Below, piece by piece: positions 1 to 10,100 of a stretch of 64,000 nt of DNA. Made by a program: the position numbers and the translations under genes. The notes beneath the pieces were generated by a model, which saw nothing but the letters and a program-made list of their open reading frames with translations, was not told the DNA's origin and searched no databases. Each line of letters begins with the position of its first letter. Positions within the stretch are counted from its first letter, which is position 1. The DNA lies in assembly GCA_041879295.1 (NCBI GenBank), contig CP047152.1, positions 4,097,501-4,161,500 on the forward strand, written 5' to 3'. This stretch comes from Pseudomonas putida. Lineage in GTDB: Bacteria > Pseudomonadota > Gammaproteobacteria > Pseudomonadales > Pseudomonadaceae.

Positions 1-239
1 CGGCTGACGGCGGCCCCGGTGGCGAAGAAGGCCAGCTTGACCTGGGCGAAGTCGAAGCTGTCGACTTCACGCACCTTCAGTTTCTTGCCAGCGAACATCA
101 CGCTGCTGCCCGCCGATTCCATGCTGGCCAGCAGATGCAAGGTAGCAACCGGGAATGCCAGCTCTTCGAGGATCTGTACCAAGGCTTCACCGACGCTGCC
201 GGTGGCGCCGACGACGGCGATATCCAAAGGGTGTGTCAT
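1..239 (-). CDS. Aspartate-semialdehyde dehydrogenase paralogue (partial, 3' end outside window)
   Basis: Only the first 79 or so codons are present; the gene runs off the left edge. The start is the ATG at 239. The N-terminus has the nucleotide-binding signature VVGATGSVGEAL and a following stretch (FAGKKLKVREVDSFDF) typical of the aspartate-semialdehyde dehydrogenase/Usg family. It lies just downstream of the canonical asd (790-1902), as in other pseudomonads where two Asd-like proteins are adjacent. The two genes are separated by a terminator and a repeat element, so this copy probably has its own promoter. Whether it is enzymatically active cannot be judged because the catalytic Cys region is missing. 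Confidence 0.85.
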   Translation of the reverse strand, partial: MTHPLDIAVVGATGSVGEALVQILEELAFPVATLHLLASMESAGSSVMFAGKKLKVREVDSFDFAQVKLAFFATGAAVS

Positions 240-363
240 GGAAGGGATCCTTTTGCTGAAAACGGCGGGGGCGGCACTTTACTCGGATTGTAGGGTTTTG
301 TCTGTGCTGGCCGCATCTTCGTCGGGCAAGGGTCCGCTATGAGGGGCGTGCGGGGGGGGCGTG

Positions 364-447
364 AGGGATGCCGGGGATGATGGGGGATGACGGGGGGATG
401 CCGGGGGGATGCCGGGGGGATGACGGGGGGATGACGGGGGATGACGT
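364..447. repeat. G-rich short tandem repeat (about 9-12 bp units)
   Basis: Successive degenerate copies of GGGGGGATGCC / GGGGGATGACG fill this stretch, preceded by a run of eight G at 352-359. It lies upstream of the asd paralogue, whose transcript would carry the C-rich complement only if the promoter lies further upstream. The G runs are long enough for a G-quadruplex on the plus strand, which is inference only. No gene is visible between 240 and 789 apart from this array, the palindromic element at 466-710 and the asd terminator. Confidence 0.8.
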
Positions 448-465
448 GGCATTTGCAGTGTTTGT

Positions 466-710
466 GAGATCGAGCGCCGCCCGCGCGGCGCATCGCGAGC
501 TGCGCTCGCTCCTACGTTTGTTTCGGGCCAGTCACGCCTGTTACAGGCGCGCGCGACCGCCTTGTTTGTACGACGTGTAATGTTTACACGACGTGATAAT
601 GCGCCATGCGCCAAGGCGTTCGCGCGCAAATGGCACAGGAATGATTGGCCAGAAACAAACGTAGGAGCGAGCGCAGCTCGCGATGCGCCGCGCGGGCGGC
701 GCTCGATCTC
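466..710. repeat. Palindromic mobile-looking element, copy 1 (about 245 bp)
   Basis: The element is bounded by GAGATCGAGCGCCGCCCGCG on the left and its inverse on the right. The inverted arms (about 60 bp) contain a REP-like hairpin beginning GTAGGAGCGAGCGCAGCTCG. The core between the arms is not symmetrical and so defines an orientation: here GCCTGTTACAGGCGCGCGCG precedes the GCCAAGGCGTTCGCGCGC motif, opposite to the copy at 26115-26337. No convincing protein is encoded. Related copies lie at 26115-26337, 29877-29910, 40581-41222 and 52745-54045. Confidence 0.85.
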
Positions 711-740
711 GCACGCGCTGCAAACCTTACCCCCGGATAC

Positions 741-774
741 AAAAAACCCGCGCCGTTGCCAGCGCGGGTTTTTG
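741..774 (-). terminator. Rho-independent terminator downstream of asd
   Basis: A perfect 12-bp stem (AAAAACCCGCGC / GCGCGGGTTTTT) with a short loop is flanked by A and T runs, 16 bp beyond the asd stop codon. It should end the leu-asd transcript and may act in both directions. Confidence 0.85.
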
Positions 775-789
775 GTCAAAACAGAACGA

Positions 790-1902
790 TCAACGCTCCA
801 GCAGAATCCGCAACATGCGGCGCAGCGGTTCGGCGGCGCCCCACAGCAGCTGGTCACCCACGGTGAACGCGCCCAGGTACTGCGAACCCATGTTCAGCTT
901 GCGCAGGCGGCCAACCGGGATGTTCAGGGTGCCGGTGACCTTGGTCGGGCTCAGCTCCTGCATGCTGATTTCACGCTGGTTCGGCACCAGCTTCACCCAA
1001 GGGTTGTGCTGGCTGATCATGCCTTCGATGTCGGCGATCGGCACGTCCTTGTTCAGCTTGATGGTCAGCGCCTGGCTGTGGCAGCGCATGGCGCCGATGC
1101 GCACGCAGATGCCGTCGACCGGGATCGGGCTCTTGAAGCGGCCGAGGATCTTGTTGGTTTCGGCCTGGGCCTTCCACTCTTCGCGGCTCTGACCGTTCGG
1201 CAGTTCCTTGTCGATCCACGGGATCAGGCTGCCCGCCAGCGGCACGCCGAAGTTCTCGGTCGGGAACGCTTCACTGCGCATGGTCTCGGCAACCTTGCGG
1301 TCGATATCGAGGATGGCGCTGGCCGGGTTGGCCAGGTCATCGGCCACTGCCGCGTGGGTAGCGCCCATCTGCTTGATCAGCTCGCGCATGTTCTGCGCAC
1401 CGGCACCCGAAGCCGCCTGGTAGGTCATGGCGCTCATCCACTCGACCAGACCGGCCTCGAACAGACCACCCAGGCCCATCAGCATCAGGCTGACGGTGCA
1501 GTTGCCACCGATGTAGTTCTTGGTGCCGGCGTCCAGTTGCTGGTCGATGACCTTGCGGTTGACCGGGTCAAGGATGATCACCGCGTCATCCTGCATGCGC
1601 AGGGACGAAGCAGCGTCGATCCAGTAACCCTGCCAGCCAGCTTCACGCAGCTTGGGGAAGACCTCGTTGGTGTAGTCGCCGCCCTGGCAGGTCAGGATCA
1701 CGTCGAGGGTCTTGAGTTCTTCAATCGAATAAGCGTCCTTGAGGGGCGCTGTATCCTTGCCCACGTTCGGACCCTGGCCACCAACATTGGAGGTAGTGAA
1801 GAACACCGGCTCGATAAGGTCGAAATCCTGCTCCTCCAGCATCCGCTGCATGAGCACGGAACCGACCATACCGCGCCAACCGATCAGACCTACACGTTTC
1901 AT
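790..1902 (-). CDS. asd: Aspartate-semialdehyde dehydrogenase
   Basis: This 370-residue enzyme reduces aspartyl-4-phosphate to aspartate semialdehyde, the branch point to lysine/diaminopimelate, threonine and methionine. The N-terminal Rossmann motif is [12 protein letters not shown]. The catalytic cysteine is in GGNCTVSLM at Cys135, the position used by the E. coli enzyme, and length fits the Gram-negative family. It lies downstream of leuB on the same strand with 63 bp between them and ends in a strong terminator, so it is probably the last gene of the leu-asd transcript. Confidence 0.97.
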   Translation of the reverse strand: MKRVGLIGWRGMVGSVLMQRMLEEQDFDLIEPVFFTTSNVGGQGPNVGKDTAPLKDAYSIEELKTLDVILTCQGGDYTNEVFPKLREAGWQGYWIDAASSLRMQDDAVIILDPVNRKVIDQQLDAGTKNYIGGNCTVSLMLMGLGGLFEAGLVEWMSAMTYQAASGAGAQNMRELIKQMGATHAAVADDLANPASAILDIDRKVAETMRSEAFPTENFGVPLAGSLIPWIDKELPNGQSREEWKAQAETNKILGRFKSPIPVDGICVRIGAMRCHSQALTIKLNKDVPIADIEGMISQHNPWVKLVPNQREISMQELSPTKVTGTLNIPVGRLRKLNMGSQYLGAFTVGDQLLWGAAEPLRRMLRILLER

Positions 1903-1965
1903 CGCAACTACACCTTTGCTAAAAGTGGGCCGCCACCGGGAATTTTTGGGGGCGGGCCAGAGAGA

Positions 1966-3048
1966 TTACAGATTCCGCAGCGCTGCGACTACTGCGTCGC
2001 CCATTTCCTGCGTACCAACTTTGCGGCAGCCTTCCGAGAAGATGTCGCCAGTGCGCAGACCCTGGTCCAGAACCAGGCTCACGGCCTTCTCGATCGCCTC
2101 GGCGGCAGCCGACTGATTGAAGCTGTAACGCAACATCATCGAGACCGACAGGATGGTCGCCAATGGGTTGGCGATGCCAAGGCCTGCGATGTCCGGTGCC
2201 GAGCCGTGGCACGGCTCGTACATGCCCTTGTTGTCGGCATCCAGAGACGCCGAAGGCAGCATGCCGATGGAACCGGTCAACATGGAAGCTTCATCCGACA
2301 GAATGTCACCGAACATGTTGTCGGTCACCATCACGTCGAACTGCTTGGGTGCACGCACCAGCTGCATGGCAGCGTTGTCGACGTACATGTGGCTCAGTTC
2401 CACGTCCGGGTAGTCCTTGGCCACGTCTTCGACCACTTCACGCCACAGCTGGCTGGAGGCCAGAACGTTGGCCTTGTCCACCGAGCACAGTTTCTTGCCG
2501 CGCACGCGGGCCATGTCGAAGCCGACACGGGCAATGCGGCGCACTTCGCTTTCGCTGTACGGCAGGGTGTCGTAGGCCTGGCGTTCGCCGCCCTCCAGCT
2601 CGCGCTGGCCGCGCGGGGCACCGAAGTAGATGCCGCCGGTCAGCTCACGGACGATGAGAATGTCCAGGCCCGACACGATTTCCGGCTTCAGCGACGAGGC
2701 GTCGGCCAGTTGCGGGTAAAGAATGGCCGGGCGCAGGTTGGCGAACAGGCCCAGTTGCGAACGGATCTTCAGCAGGCCGCGCTCCGGGCGAATGTCTCGC
2801 TCGATCTTGTCCCACTTCGGCCCGCCCACAGCCCCCAGCAGCACCGCATCGGCCTTGCGCGCACGCTCCAGGGTTTCGTCGGCCAGCGGCACACCGTGCT
2901 TGTCGATGGCCGCGCCACCAATCACGTCGTGCGCCAGGCTGAAGCCGAGCTGGAACTTGTCGTTGGCCAGCTCCAGTACCTTGACCGCTTCGGCCATGAT
3001 TTCCGGGCCGATACCGTCACCTGGGAGAATCAGAATCTGCTTGCTCAT
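1966..3048 (-). CDS. leuB: 3-isopropylmalate dehydrogenase
   Basis: LeuB oxidises and decarboxylates 3-isopropylmalate to 2-oxoisocaproate with NAD, the third step of leucine synthesis. The 360-residue protein begins [17 protein letters not shown], the expected family start; an in-frame start at 3081 would add 11 unsupported residues. The metal/substrate motif [12 protein letters not shown] and the GSAPDIAG signature are present. The neighbours leuC, leuD and a methyltransferase are upstream and asd is downstream, all co-directional. Confidence 0.97.
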   Translation of the reverse strand: MSKQILILPGDGIGPEIMAEAVKVLELANDKFQLGFSLAHDVIGGAAIDKHGVPLADETLERARKADAVLLGAVGGPKWDKIERDIRPERGLLKIRSQLGLFANLRPAILYPQLADASSLKPEIVSGLDILIVRELTGGIYFGAPRGQRELEGGERQAYDTLPYSESEVRRIARVGFDMARVRGKKLCSVDKANVLASSQLWREVVEDVAKDYPDVELSHMYVDNAAMQLVRAPKQFDVMVTDNMFGDILSDEASMLTGSIGMLPSASLDADNKGMYEPCHGSAPDIAGLGIANPLATILSVSMMLRYSFNQSAAAEAIEKAVSLVLDQGLRTGDIFSEGCRKVGTQEMGDAVVAALRNL

Positions 3049-3102
3049 GCTTTCCTCTATCCATTCACGCGGTGCGGCCAAGCGGGCCCCACCGAAAAGT
3101 GC

Positions 3103-3867
3103 TTAACGCTCGGCCCACAACACCAGCACATCCGTGCTGAATGAGCCGTCGGCCTCGATCTGGTAATACTGCCGTACTTCTTCGCCCATGGCTTGCTGCA
3201 ACTGGCGGATGGCCGCGCGCATCGGCTCGGGGGTGCGCATGCGCTCAACCCAGGTGCTCCACTCCAGGCGCAGCGGTTGGCGGGTGTGGCTGCGCACGCG
3301 CAGGCCGGCCTCGCTGACCTGCCGCTGCCACTCGGCGGCGGAATAATCGCGCACATGGCTGGTGTCGCGCAGCACTTCGACCGTTTGCAGGTAAGTGTCG
3401 AGCAGCGGGCTGCCCGGCGACATCACGTCGATGAACGCCGCCACACCCCCTGGCTTGAGGACCCGGCGCACTTCGCGCAGGGCCAGGCCCAGGTCGCTCC
3501 AGTGGTGGGCCGAATAACGGCTGAAGACGAAGTCGAACGATGCATCGGCGAACGGCAGGCGTTCGGCAGCGCCGCGTTCAGTAATGATATTGCCCAGGCC
3601 GCGTTCGGCGGCGGCGCTGGCGACCACGTCGAGCATGGATTGAGAAAGGTCGTAGGCGACCACTTCGTTAACCAGCGGGGCGACGTGGAAGCTGACATGA
3701 CCGGCACCGCAGCCCAGGTCCAGCACGCGGGCATGGGCCTGCCCTGCCAGCTCAGCCTGCAGCAGGGCGAATTCACTGCCTTGGGCGTGCACGGCGCTGC
3801 TGAGGTAGGCGCTGGCCTGTTCGCCGAACTGGCGTTGGACCACATCGATGTGCTGGGTGCTGGTCAT
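3103..3867 (-). CDS. Class I SAM-dependent methyltransferase
   Basis: This 254-residue protein has the Methyltransf_11 fold signature. Motif I is VLDLGCGAGHVS (about residues 69-80), an acidic residue ends motif II (VVAYDLS), and later motifs include RYSAHHWSD and RRVLKPGGV. The substrate cannot be told from sequence; the overall pattern resembles small-molecule methyltransferases. It sits between leuD and leuB in the same direction, a position that appears conserved in Pseudomonas, but a role in leucine synthesis is not shown. A REP pair separates it from leuD. Confidence 0.85.
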   Translation of the reverse strand: MTSTQHIDVVQRQFGEQASAYLSSAVHAQGSEFALLQAELAGQAHARVLDLGCGAGHVSFHVAPLVNEVVAYDLSQSMLDVVASAAAERGLGNIITERGAAERLPFADASFDFVFSRYSAHHWSDLGLALREVRRVLKPGGVAAFIDVMSPGSPLLDTYLQTVEVLRDTSHVRDYSAAEWQRQVSEAGLRVRSHTRQPLRLEWSTWVERMRTPEPMRAAIRQLQQAMGEEVRQYYQIEADGSFSTDVLVLWAER

Positions 3868-3899
3868 GTCTCGTTCCTTTAGAGTTTTGTTGCCTGTGC

Positions 3900-3998
3900 C
3901 GGCCCTTTCGCGGGCACGCCCGCTCCCACAGGACCTTCATGGCCCTCAGGGCTGGTGATATCCCTGTGGGAGCGGGTTTACCCGCGAAGAGGCCGGCA
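3900..3998. repeat. Inverted pair of REP sequences
   Basis: Two REP units face each other: CGCGGGCACGCCCGCTCCCACAG around 3910-3932 and CTGTGGGAGCGGGTTTACCCG from 3964. Both match the well-known P. putida REP. The pair lies between leuD and the methyltransferase gene and could affect mRNA stability in the leu operon. Confidence 0.85.
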
Positions 3999-4014
3999 CT
4001 TTCACCTACGAACT

Positions 4015-4659
4015 TCAGGCATCGCGGAACAGCCAAGGCTGGCTGGCACGGTGCTTGGCTTCGAAGGCCTTGATCGCGTCGCTGTCCTGCAGGGTCAGGC
4101 CGATATCGTCCAGGCCGTTGAGCAGGCAGTGCTTGCGGAACGCATCGATCTCGAAGTGCAACACCTTGCCATCCGGGCGGGTCACCGCCTGCGCCTGCAG
4201 GTCGATGGTCAGCTGGTAGCCCGGGTTGGCTTCGACCTGCTTGAACAGCTCGTCGACTTCCTCATCGCTCAGAATGATCGGCAGCAAGCCGTTCTTGAAG
4301 CTGTTGTTGAAGAAAATGTCGGCAAAGCTCGGCGCAATGATGCTGCGGAAGCCGTACTCGTCCAGCGCCCAAGGGGCATGCTCACGGCTGGAGCCACAAC
4401 CAAAGTTTTCCCGCGCCAGCAACACGCTGGCACCCTGGTAGCGCGCGTGGTTGAGCACGAACTCTTCGTTGACCGGGCGCTTGCTGTTGTCCTGGTAGGG
4501 CTGACCCACGTCCAGGTAACGCCACTCGTCGAACAGGTTCGGGCCAAAGCCGGTGCGCTTGATCGACTTCAAGAACTGTTTGGGGATGATCTGGTCGGTG
4601 TCGACGTTGGCACGGTCCAACGGTGCGACGAGGCCAGTGTGCTGGGTAAAGGCTTTCAT
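4015..4659 (-). CDS. leuD: 3-isopropylmalate dehydratase, small subunit
   Basis: LeuD forms isopropylmalate isomerase with LeuC and isomerises 2- to 3-isopropylmalate. The 214-residue length is typical. The signature [12 protein letters not shown] is present, as is the N-terminal [17 protein letters not shown]. The ATG overlaps the leuC stop in an ATGA tetranucleotide, with AAGGGAG just upstream inside leuC, indicating translational coupling of the two subunits. Confidence 0.97.
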   Translation of the reverse strand: MKAFTQHTGLVAPLDRANVDTDQIIPKQFLKSIKRTGFGPNLFDEWRYLDVGQPYQDNSKRPVNEEFVLNHARYQGASVLLARENFGCGSSREHAPWALDEYGFRSIIAPSFADIFFNNSFKNGLLPIILSDEEVDELFKQVEANPGYQLTIDLQAQAVTRPDGKVLHFEIDAFRKHCLLNGLDDIGLTLQDSDAIKAFEAKHRASQPWLFRDA

Positions 4660-6089
4660 GCTGCGCTCCCTTGGATCAACTCGCGGACATCAATGAAGTG
4701 GCCGGCTACCGCGGCAGCGGCGGCCATGGCCGGACTGACCAGGTGGGTACGGCCACCGGCGCCCTGACGGCCTTCGAAGTTGCGGTTGGAGGTGGACGCG
4801 CAGTGCTCGCCGCTTTCCAGGCGGTCCGGGTTCATCGCCAGGCACATCGAGCAGCCTGGTTCACGCCATTCAAAACCGGCTTCGAGGAAGATCTTGTCCA
4901 GGCCTTCACGCTCGGCCTGGGCTTTGACCAGCCCCGAGCCCGGTACCACGATGGCTTGCTTGACGCTTGCGGCCACCTTGCGGCCCTTGGCGATTTCCGC
5001 CGCTGCGCGCAGGTCCTCGATTCGCGAGTTGGTGCACGAGCCGATAAACACACGGTCGAGCTTGATATCGGTGATCGCCTGGTTGGCGGTCAGCCCCATG
5101 TACTTCAAGGCACGCTCGATCGAACCACGCTTGACCAGGTCGGCTTCGGCTGCCGGGTCTGGCACACGCTGGTCGACAGCCAGAACCATTTCGGGCGAAG
5201 TGCCCCAGCTGACCTGTGGCTTGATCTGGCTGGCATCCAGTTCCACCACGGTGTCGAATACGGCGTCGTCATCCGACACCAGGTCTTTCCACGATTCGAC
5301 CGCTTGCTTCCACTGCTCGCCCTTCGGCGCGTACGGGCGGCCTTCGACGTAGGCAACGGTGGTGGCATCGGTCGCCACCAGGCCCACGCGGGCACCGGCT
5401 TCGATGGACATGTTGCAGATGGTCATGCGGCCTTCCATCGACAATTCGCGAATGGCACTGCCGGCGAATTCCATGGCGTGACCGTTGCCACCGGCGGTGC
5501 CGATCTTGCCGATCACGGCCAGCACGATATCCTTGGCGGTAACGCCAGCCGGCAACTGGCCTTCCACGCGCACAAGCATGTTTTTCATCTTCTTGGCGAC
5601 CAGGCACTGGGTGGCGAGCACGTGCTCGACCTCAGAGGTGCCGATGCCGTGGGCCAGGGCACCGAAGGCGCCGTGGGTGGAAGTGTGCGAGTCGCCGCAG
5701 ACCACGGTCATGCCTGGCAAGGTGGCGCCCTGCTCCGGACTGATGACGTGGACGATGCCCTGGCGCTCGTCGTTCATCTTGAATTCGACGATGCCGTATT
5801 CGTCACAGTTCTCGTCGAGGGTTTTCACTTGCAGGCGCGACACCTGGTCGACGATCGCCTCGATACCACCCTTGCGCTCTGGGGTGGTCGGCACGTTGTG
5901 GTCCGGCGTGGCGATGTTGGCGTCGATACGCCACGGTTTGCGGTTGGCCAGGCGCAGGCCTTCGAAGGCCTGGGGCGACGTCACTTCGTGGATGATGTGG
6001 CGGTCGATGTAGATCAAGGACGAGCCGTCATCACGGCGCTTGACCTCATGGGCTTCCCAGAGTTTGTCGTAGAGCGTTTTGCCAGCCAT
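4656..6089 (-). CDS. leuC: 3-isopropylmalate dehydratase, large subunit
   Basis: LeuC is the aconitase-like large subunit carrying a 4Fe-4S cluster. The protein is 477 residues when started at [11 protein letters not shown]; a start 5 codons upstream is less likely. The cluster cysteines are in FIGSCTNSR and GCSMCLAMN near the C-terminus. [19 protein letters not shown] is the expected substrate-site motif. It is the first gene of the leuC-leuD-methyltransferase-leuB-asd series and is divergent from a LysR-type regulator. Confidence 0.97.
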   Translation of the reverse strand: MAGKTLYDKLWEAHEVKRRDDGSSLIYIDRHIIHEVTSPQAFEGLRLANRKPWRIDANIATPDHNVPTTPERKGGIEAIVDQVSRLQVKTLDENCDEYGIVEFKMNDERQGIVHVISPEQGATLPGMTVVCGDSHTSTHGAFGALAHGIGTSEVEHVLATQCLVAKKMKNMLVRVEGQLPAGVTAKDIVLAVIGKIGTAGGNGHAMEFAGSAIRELSMEGRMTICNMSIEAGARVGLVATDATTVAYVEGRPYAPKGEQWKQAVESWKDLVSDDDAVFDTVVELDASQIKPQVSWGTSPEMVLAVDQRVPDPAAEADLVKRGSIERALKYMGLTANQAITDIKLDRVFIGSCTNSRIEDLRAAAEIAKGRKVAASVKQAIVVPGSGLVKAQAEREGLDKIFLEAGFEWREPGCSMCLAMNPDRLESGEHCASTSNRNFEGRQGAGGRTHLVSPAMAAAAAVAGHFIDVRELIQGSAA

Positions 6090-6146
6090 CAGACTGTTCC
6101 TCATCAGCGTCTTTCTATGCCAAAGACCCCTTGGCTTGTACGGACG

Positions 6147-6175
6147 ATGCTATGGGGTTAGATTGAATAACTCAA
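6147..6175 (-). promoter_or_regulatory. Candidate sigma70 promoter of leuC
   Basis: Read on the minus strand, TTGAGT and TAGCAT are separated by 17 bp, about 60 bp upstream of the leuC start. A partial palindrome CATAA-TTT-TTATG (6179-6191) sits just upstream of the -35 box, where a LysR-type activator would be expected to bind. The promoter is predicted by eye only. Confidence 0.45.
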
Positions 6176-6220
6176 ATTCATAATTTTTATGCTTTGGATA
6201 ACCCAAAGGAATACCACACC

Positions 6221-7099
6221 ATGGACCTGGCCAACCTCAGCGCCTTCATCGCCATTGCCGAAACCGGTAGCTTTTCCGGCGCAGCCGAGCGCCTGTTCCT
6301 GACCCAGCCGGCCATCAGCAAACGCATCGCCGGCCTGGAGCAGCAACTGGACGTGCGCCTGTTCGACCGCCTGGGCCGCGAGGTAACCCTCACCGAAGCC
6401 GGGCGCGCCCTGCTGCCGCGGGCCTACCAGATCCTCAACGTCCTTGATGATACCCGACGGGCGCTGACCAATCTGACCGGGGCCGTGAGCGGTCGTCTGA
6501 CCCTGGCCACCAGCCACCACATCGGCCTGCACCGCCTGCCCCCGCTACTACGGGTTTTCACCCGCCAGTACCCGGCAGTGGCACTGGATATTCAGTTCAT
6601 GGATTCGGAACAGGCCTACGACGAGATTTTGCATGGCCGAGCCGAAATCGCCGTGATCACCCTGGCGCCCGAGCCACACCACTTGATCAAGGCCGTGCCA
6701 GTGTGGGACGACGCCCTGGACTTCGTCGCCGCCCCCGAGCACCCGCTGGCCAGCAACCAGGCGGTCAGCCTGGCTGACGTCGCCCGCCACCCGGCGGTAT
6801 TCCCCGGCGGCAATACCTTTACCCACCATATTGTCCAGCGCCTGTTCGAAAGCCAGGGGCTGATGCCGAACATCGCCATGAGCACCAACTACCTGGAAAC
6901 CATCAAGATGATGGTGTCGATCGGCCTGGCCTGGAGCGTGCTGCCACGTACCATGCTCGACGAACAGGTTGCACCCATCGCTTTGCCCGGCATACAGCTT
7001 TCGCGCCAGCTAGGCTACATTCTGCACACGGAGCGTACGCTATCGAATGCGGCCAGGGCATTCATGGCCCTGCTCGACAGCCACTCAGAGCCCACCTGA
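6221..7099 (+). CDS. LysR-family transcriptional regulator divergent from leuC
   Basis: This 292-residue regulator has an N-terminal winged helix-turn-helix (about residues 1-60, with SGAAERLFLTQPAISKRIAG) and a LysR substrate-binding domain to the end. The ATG at 6221 follows AAAGGA at 6205-6210; an upstream in-frame start is rejected because it lacks a ribosome site and adds non-family residues. LysR regulators commonly control divergent neighbours, so leuC is the likely target, possibly sensing a leucine-pathway intermediate. That target and effector are inference. Confidence 0.9.
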   Translation: MDLANLSAFIAIAETGSFSGAAERLFLTQPAISKRIAGLEQQLDVRLFDRLGREVTLTEAGRALLPRAYQILNVLDDTRRALTNLTGAVSGRLTLATSHHIGLHRLPPLLRVFTRQYPAVALDIQFMDSEQAYDEILHGRAEIAVITLAPEPHHLIKAVPVWDDALDFVAAPEHPLASNQAVSLADVARHPAVFPGGNTFTHHIVQRLFESQGLMPNIAMSTNYLETIKMMVSIGLAWSVLPRTMLDEQVAPIALPGIQLSRQLGYILHTERTLSNAARAFMALLDSHSEPT

Positions 7100-7160
7100 C
7101 CGGCTGTCAGCCAGCCATTTCGATTCCAAGGACACGTCATACGCCACAGGTCTGGTACCG

Positions 7161-10100
7161 ATGCCCAAATCAGCAAACCGCTTTTTGCGCCTGCCGCGCA
7201 TACCTGCAGCTGATCCCCAAGAGTCCGAGCAGGCCTGGCAGAACGCCCCGCAACTGCTGGCAGCGCTCAACGGCGCACGCCTGGGCGCCTGGCTATGGGA
7301 TATCGAAAGCGGCAGGGTCAGTTGGTCGCGGGGCACCCAGGCCCTGTTCGGTTTCGACCCACAGCAGCCACTGCCTGCCGACATCGATTACCTCGACCTG
7401 CTGCCCGAGGAAGACCGCGCCCGTACGCGCCAGGTGTTCCAGGCGGTGGTCAACGGCGAGCCGGTGGAGCAGGCCATGCGCCACCGTATCCGCTGGCCGG
7501 ATGGCAGCCTGCACTGGCTGGAGATCAACGGTAGCCTGACCCACGACCTGCACGGCCGGCCGCAGATGATCGGTGTGATCCGCGAGATAACCCGCCAGCG
7601 CGAGCGGGAAACGGCGCTGATCAATTCGGAAAAGCGCTTCGCCACGCTGTTCCACCTGAGCCCCAACGCCATTTTGCTGACCCGCCGCCACGATGGCATG
7701 ATCTTCGAGGTCAACCAGCACTTCGAAGACATGTTCGGCTGGCCCGGCAGCCAGGTGATCGGCAAGACCAGCCTGGAACTGGGCCTGTGGGTCAACCCCG
7801 AACAGCGCCACCAGATAATCGATTCGACCCGCGCCAACGGCGGCCCGCTGATCATGGAGGTGCAATTCCGCGCATCCAGCGGCAAGGTGCATGACGGCAT
7901 CCTGTGCACCCAGGGCATCGAACTGGAAGGCGTGACCTTCCTGATCAGTACATTCGTCGACACCACCGAACGCAAGCGCGCCGAGCAGGCCCTGAAGGAC
8001 AGCCAGGAGCGCCTGGACCTGGCCCTGGACTCAGCGCAACTGGGCACCTGGGACTGGCACATCCCAAGCGGCATGCTCTACGGCTCGGCCCGCGCCGCGC
8101 AGTTGCATGGCTTGCCGCCCATCCCCTTTCATGAATCGTTCGATGCATTCTTCGAGGGTGTGCCGGAGCAAGAGCGCAACTCGATGCGACAGGCCTACCG
8201 TAGCCTGCGCGAAGGGCCTGCCGGCAACTATCAGATCACCTACAGGGTGCAGCTGGAAAACGGCGCTTCACGCTACATAGAAAGCCGCGCGCGGCTGTAC
8301 CGCGACGACCAGGGCATCCCCTTGCGCATGGCGGGAACCTTGCTCGACATCACCGACCAGGTGGAACGCGAACAGCGCCTGAGCGCCTCGGAAGAGAAGT
8401 TTGCCAGCCTGTTCCAGGTCAGCCCCGACCCGATCTGCGTCACCCGCCAGGACACCGGCCAGTTCATCGAGATCAATCCGGCGTTCACCCAGACCTTCGG
8501 CTGGAGCAGCGAGCAGGTGCTTGGGCGTACCGCAGAGGAGATCGGCCTGTGGGCCGAGTCCATCGAGCGCGCGCGGCGCATCGAGCAGGTGATCCGCGAA
8601 CAGGCCTTGAGCAACGTCGCCGTGGTACTCAACCACCGCAATGGCGCGCCCCTGACCTGCGTGATTTCCAGCCGCCTGATCACCGTCGACGACCAGCCCT
8701 GCAGCGTTACCACCCTGCGCGACATCACCCAGCAACAACGCGCCGAAGCAGCGCTGAAGTCCAGCGAGGAGAAGTTCGCCAAGGCCTTTCACTCCAGCCC
8801 CGACGCCATCACCATCACCGAACGCCACAGCGGCCGCTACCTGGAAGTCAACGACGGCTTCTGCCGCCTGACCGGCTACAGCACTGCCGAAGTGGTCGGC
8901 CACACGGTGTACGAGATCGGCATCTGGGCCGACGACAAGCAACGTAGTGCATTACTTGCCGAACTGCGCGAGCGCGGCCGGGTACACCACCGCGAGATGC
9001 TCGGGCGCAACAAGCGTGGCGATATCCTCACGGTCGAGGTTTCGGTGGAACCGATCACCCTCAACGAAGTGGACTGCCTGCTGCTGACCGCCCGTGACGT
9101 GAGCCAGTTGAAGAACGCCCAGGCGCAGATACGCCACCTGGCCTATCACGACCCGCTGACCAACCTGCCCAACCGCGCCTTGCTGATGGACCGCCTGAGC
9201 CAGCAGATCGCCCTGCTCAAGCGCCATAACCTGCGCGGCGCCCTGCTGTTCCTCGACCTTGACCACTTCAAGCACATCAACGACTCGCTGGGCCACCCGG
9301 TGGGCGACACCGTGCTGAAGATCATCACTGCCCGTCTGGAAGCCAGCGTGCGCCTGGAGGACACCGTGGCACGTCTGGGGGGCGACGAATTCGTCGTGCT
9401 GCTCAGCGGCCTGGAAGGGAGCCGCGAACACGTGGAAGAGAAAGTACGCGAGCTGGCCGACACCCTGCGCGAACTGCTGGCCGAGCCAATGTCACTGGAT
9501 GGCCAGCGCCTGCAGGTAACGCCCAGCATCGGCGTGGCGCTGATCCCCGACCACGGCACCACACCGGCCGACCTGCTCAAGCGTGCCGATATCGCCCTGT
9601 ACCGGGCCAAGGACTCCGGCCGCAACACCACCCAGCTGTTCCACACCACCATGCAGAAGGCCGCCAGTGAGCGCCTGCGCATGGAAAACGACCTGCGCCT
9701 GGCCTTGGCCCGTGGCGAACTGGCGCTGCACTTCCAGCCACAGGTGGATGCCCGCGACAACCGCATCGTCGGTGCCGAAGTACTGCTGCGCTGGCACCAC
9801 CCGCAACTGGGCCAGCAACCGCCCTCGCAGTTCATCCAGGTACTGGAAGAAAGCGGCTTGATCCTTGAAGTTGGCAGCTGGATTCTCGACGAAGCCTGCG
9901 ACGCCTGCGCCCGCATGCTCACCGACGGGTTGATCGACGCTGATGATTTCAGCCTGTGCGTGAACATAAGCCCGCGACAGTTCCGCCAGAACGACTTTGT
10001 CGGGCGGGTGCTGCGCAGCCTGGACGATTACCGCCTGCCGCGGCAGATGCTGACGCTGGAAATCACAGAAGGCATTGTCATCCAGAACCTGGAAGACACC

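Noticed and set aside
562..3144. Long plus-strand open frame (860 codons)
   Set aside because: It lies antisense to asd and leuB, has no family resemblance and results from GC-rich codon bias in the real genes.
4671..6161. Plus-strand open frame of nearly 500 codons
   Set aside because: It is exactly antisense to leuC, whose catalytic motifs are intact.
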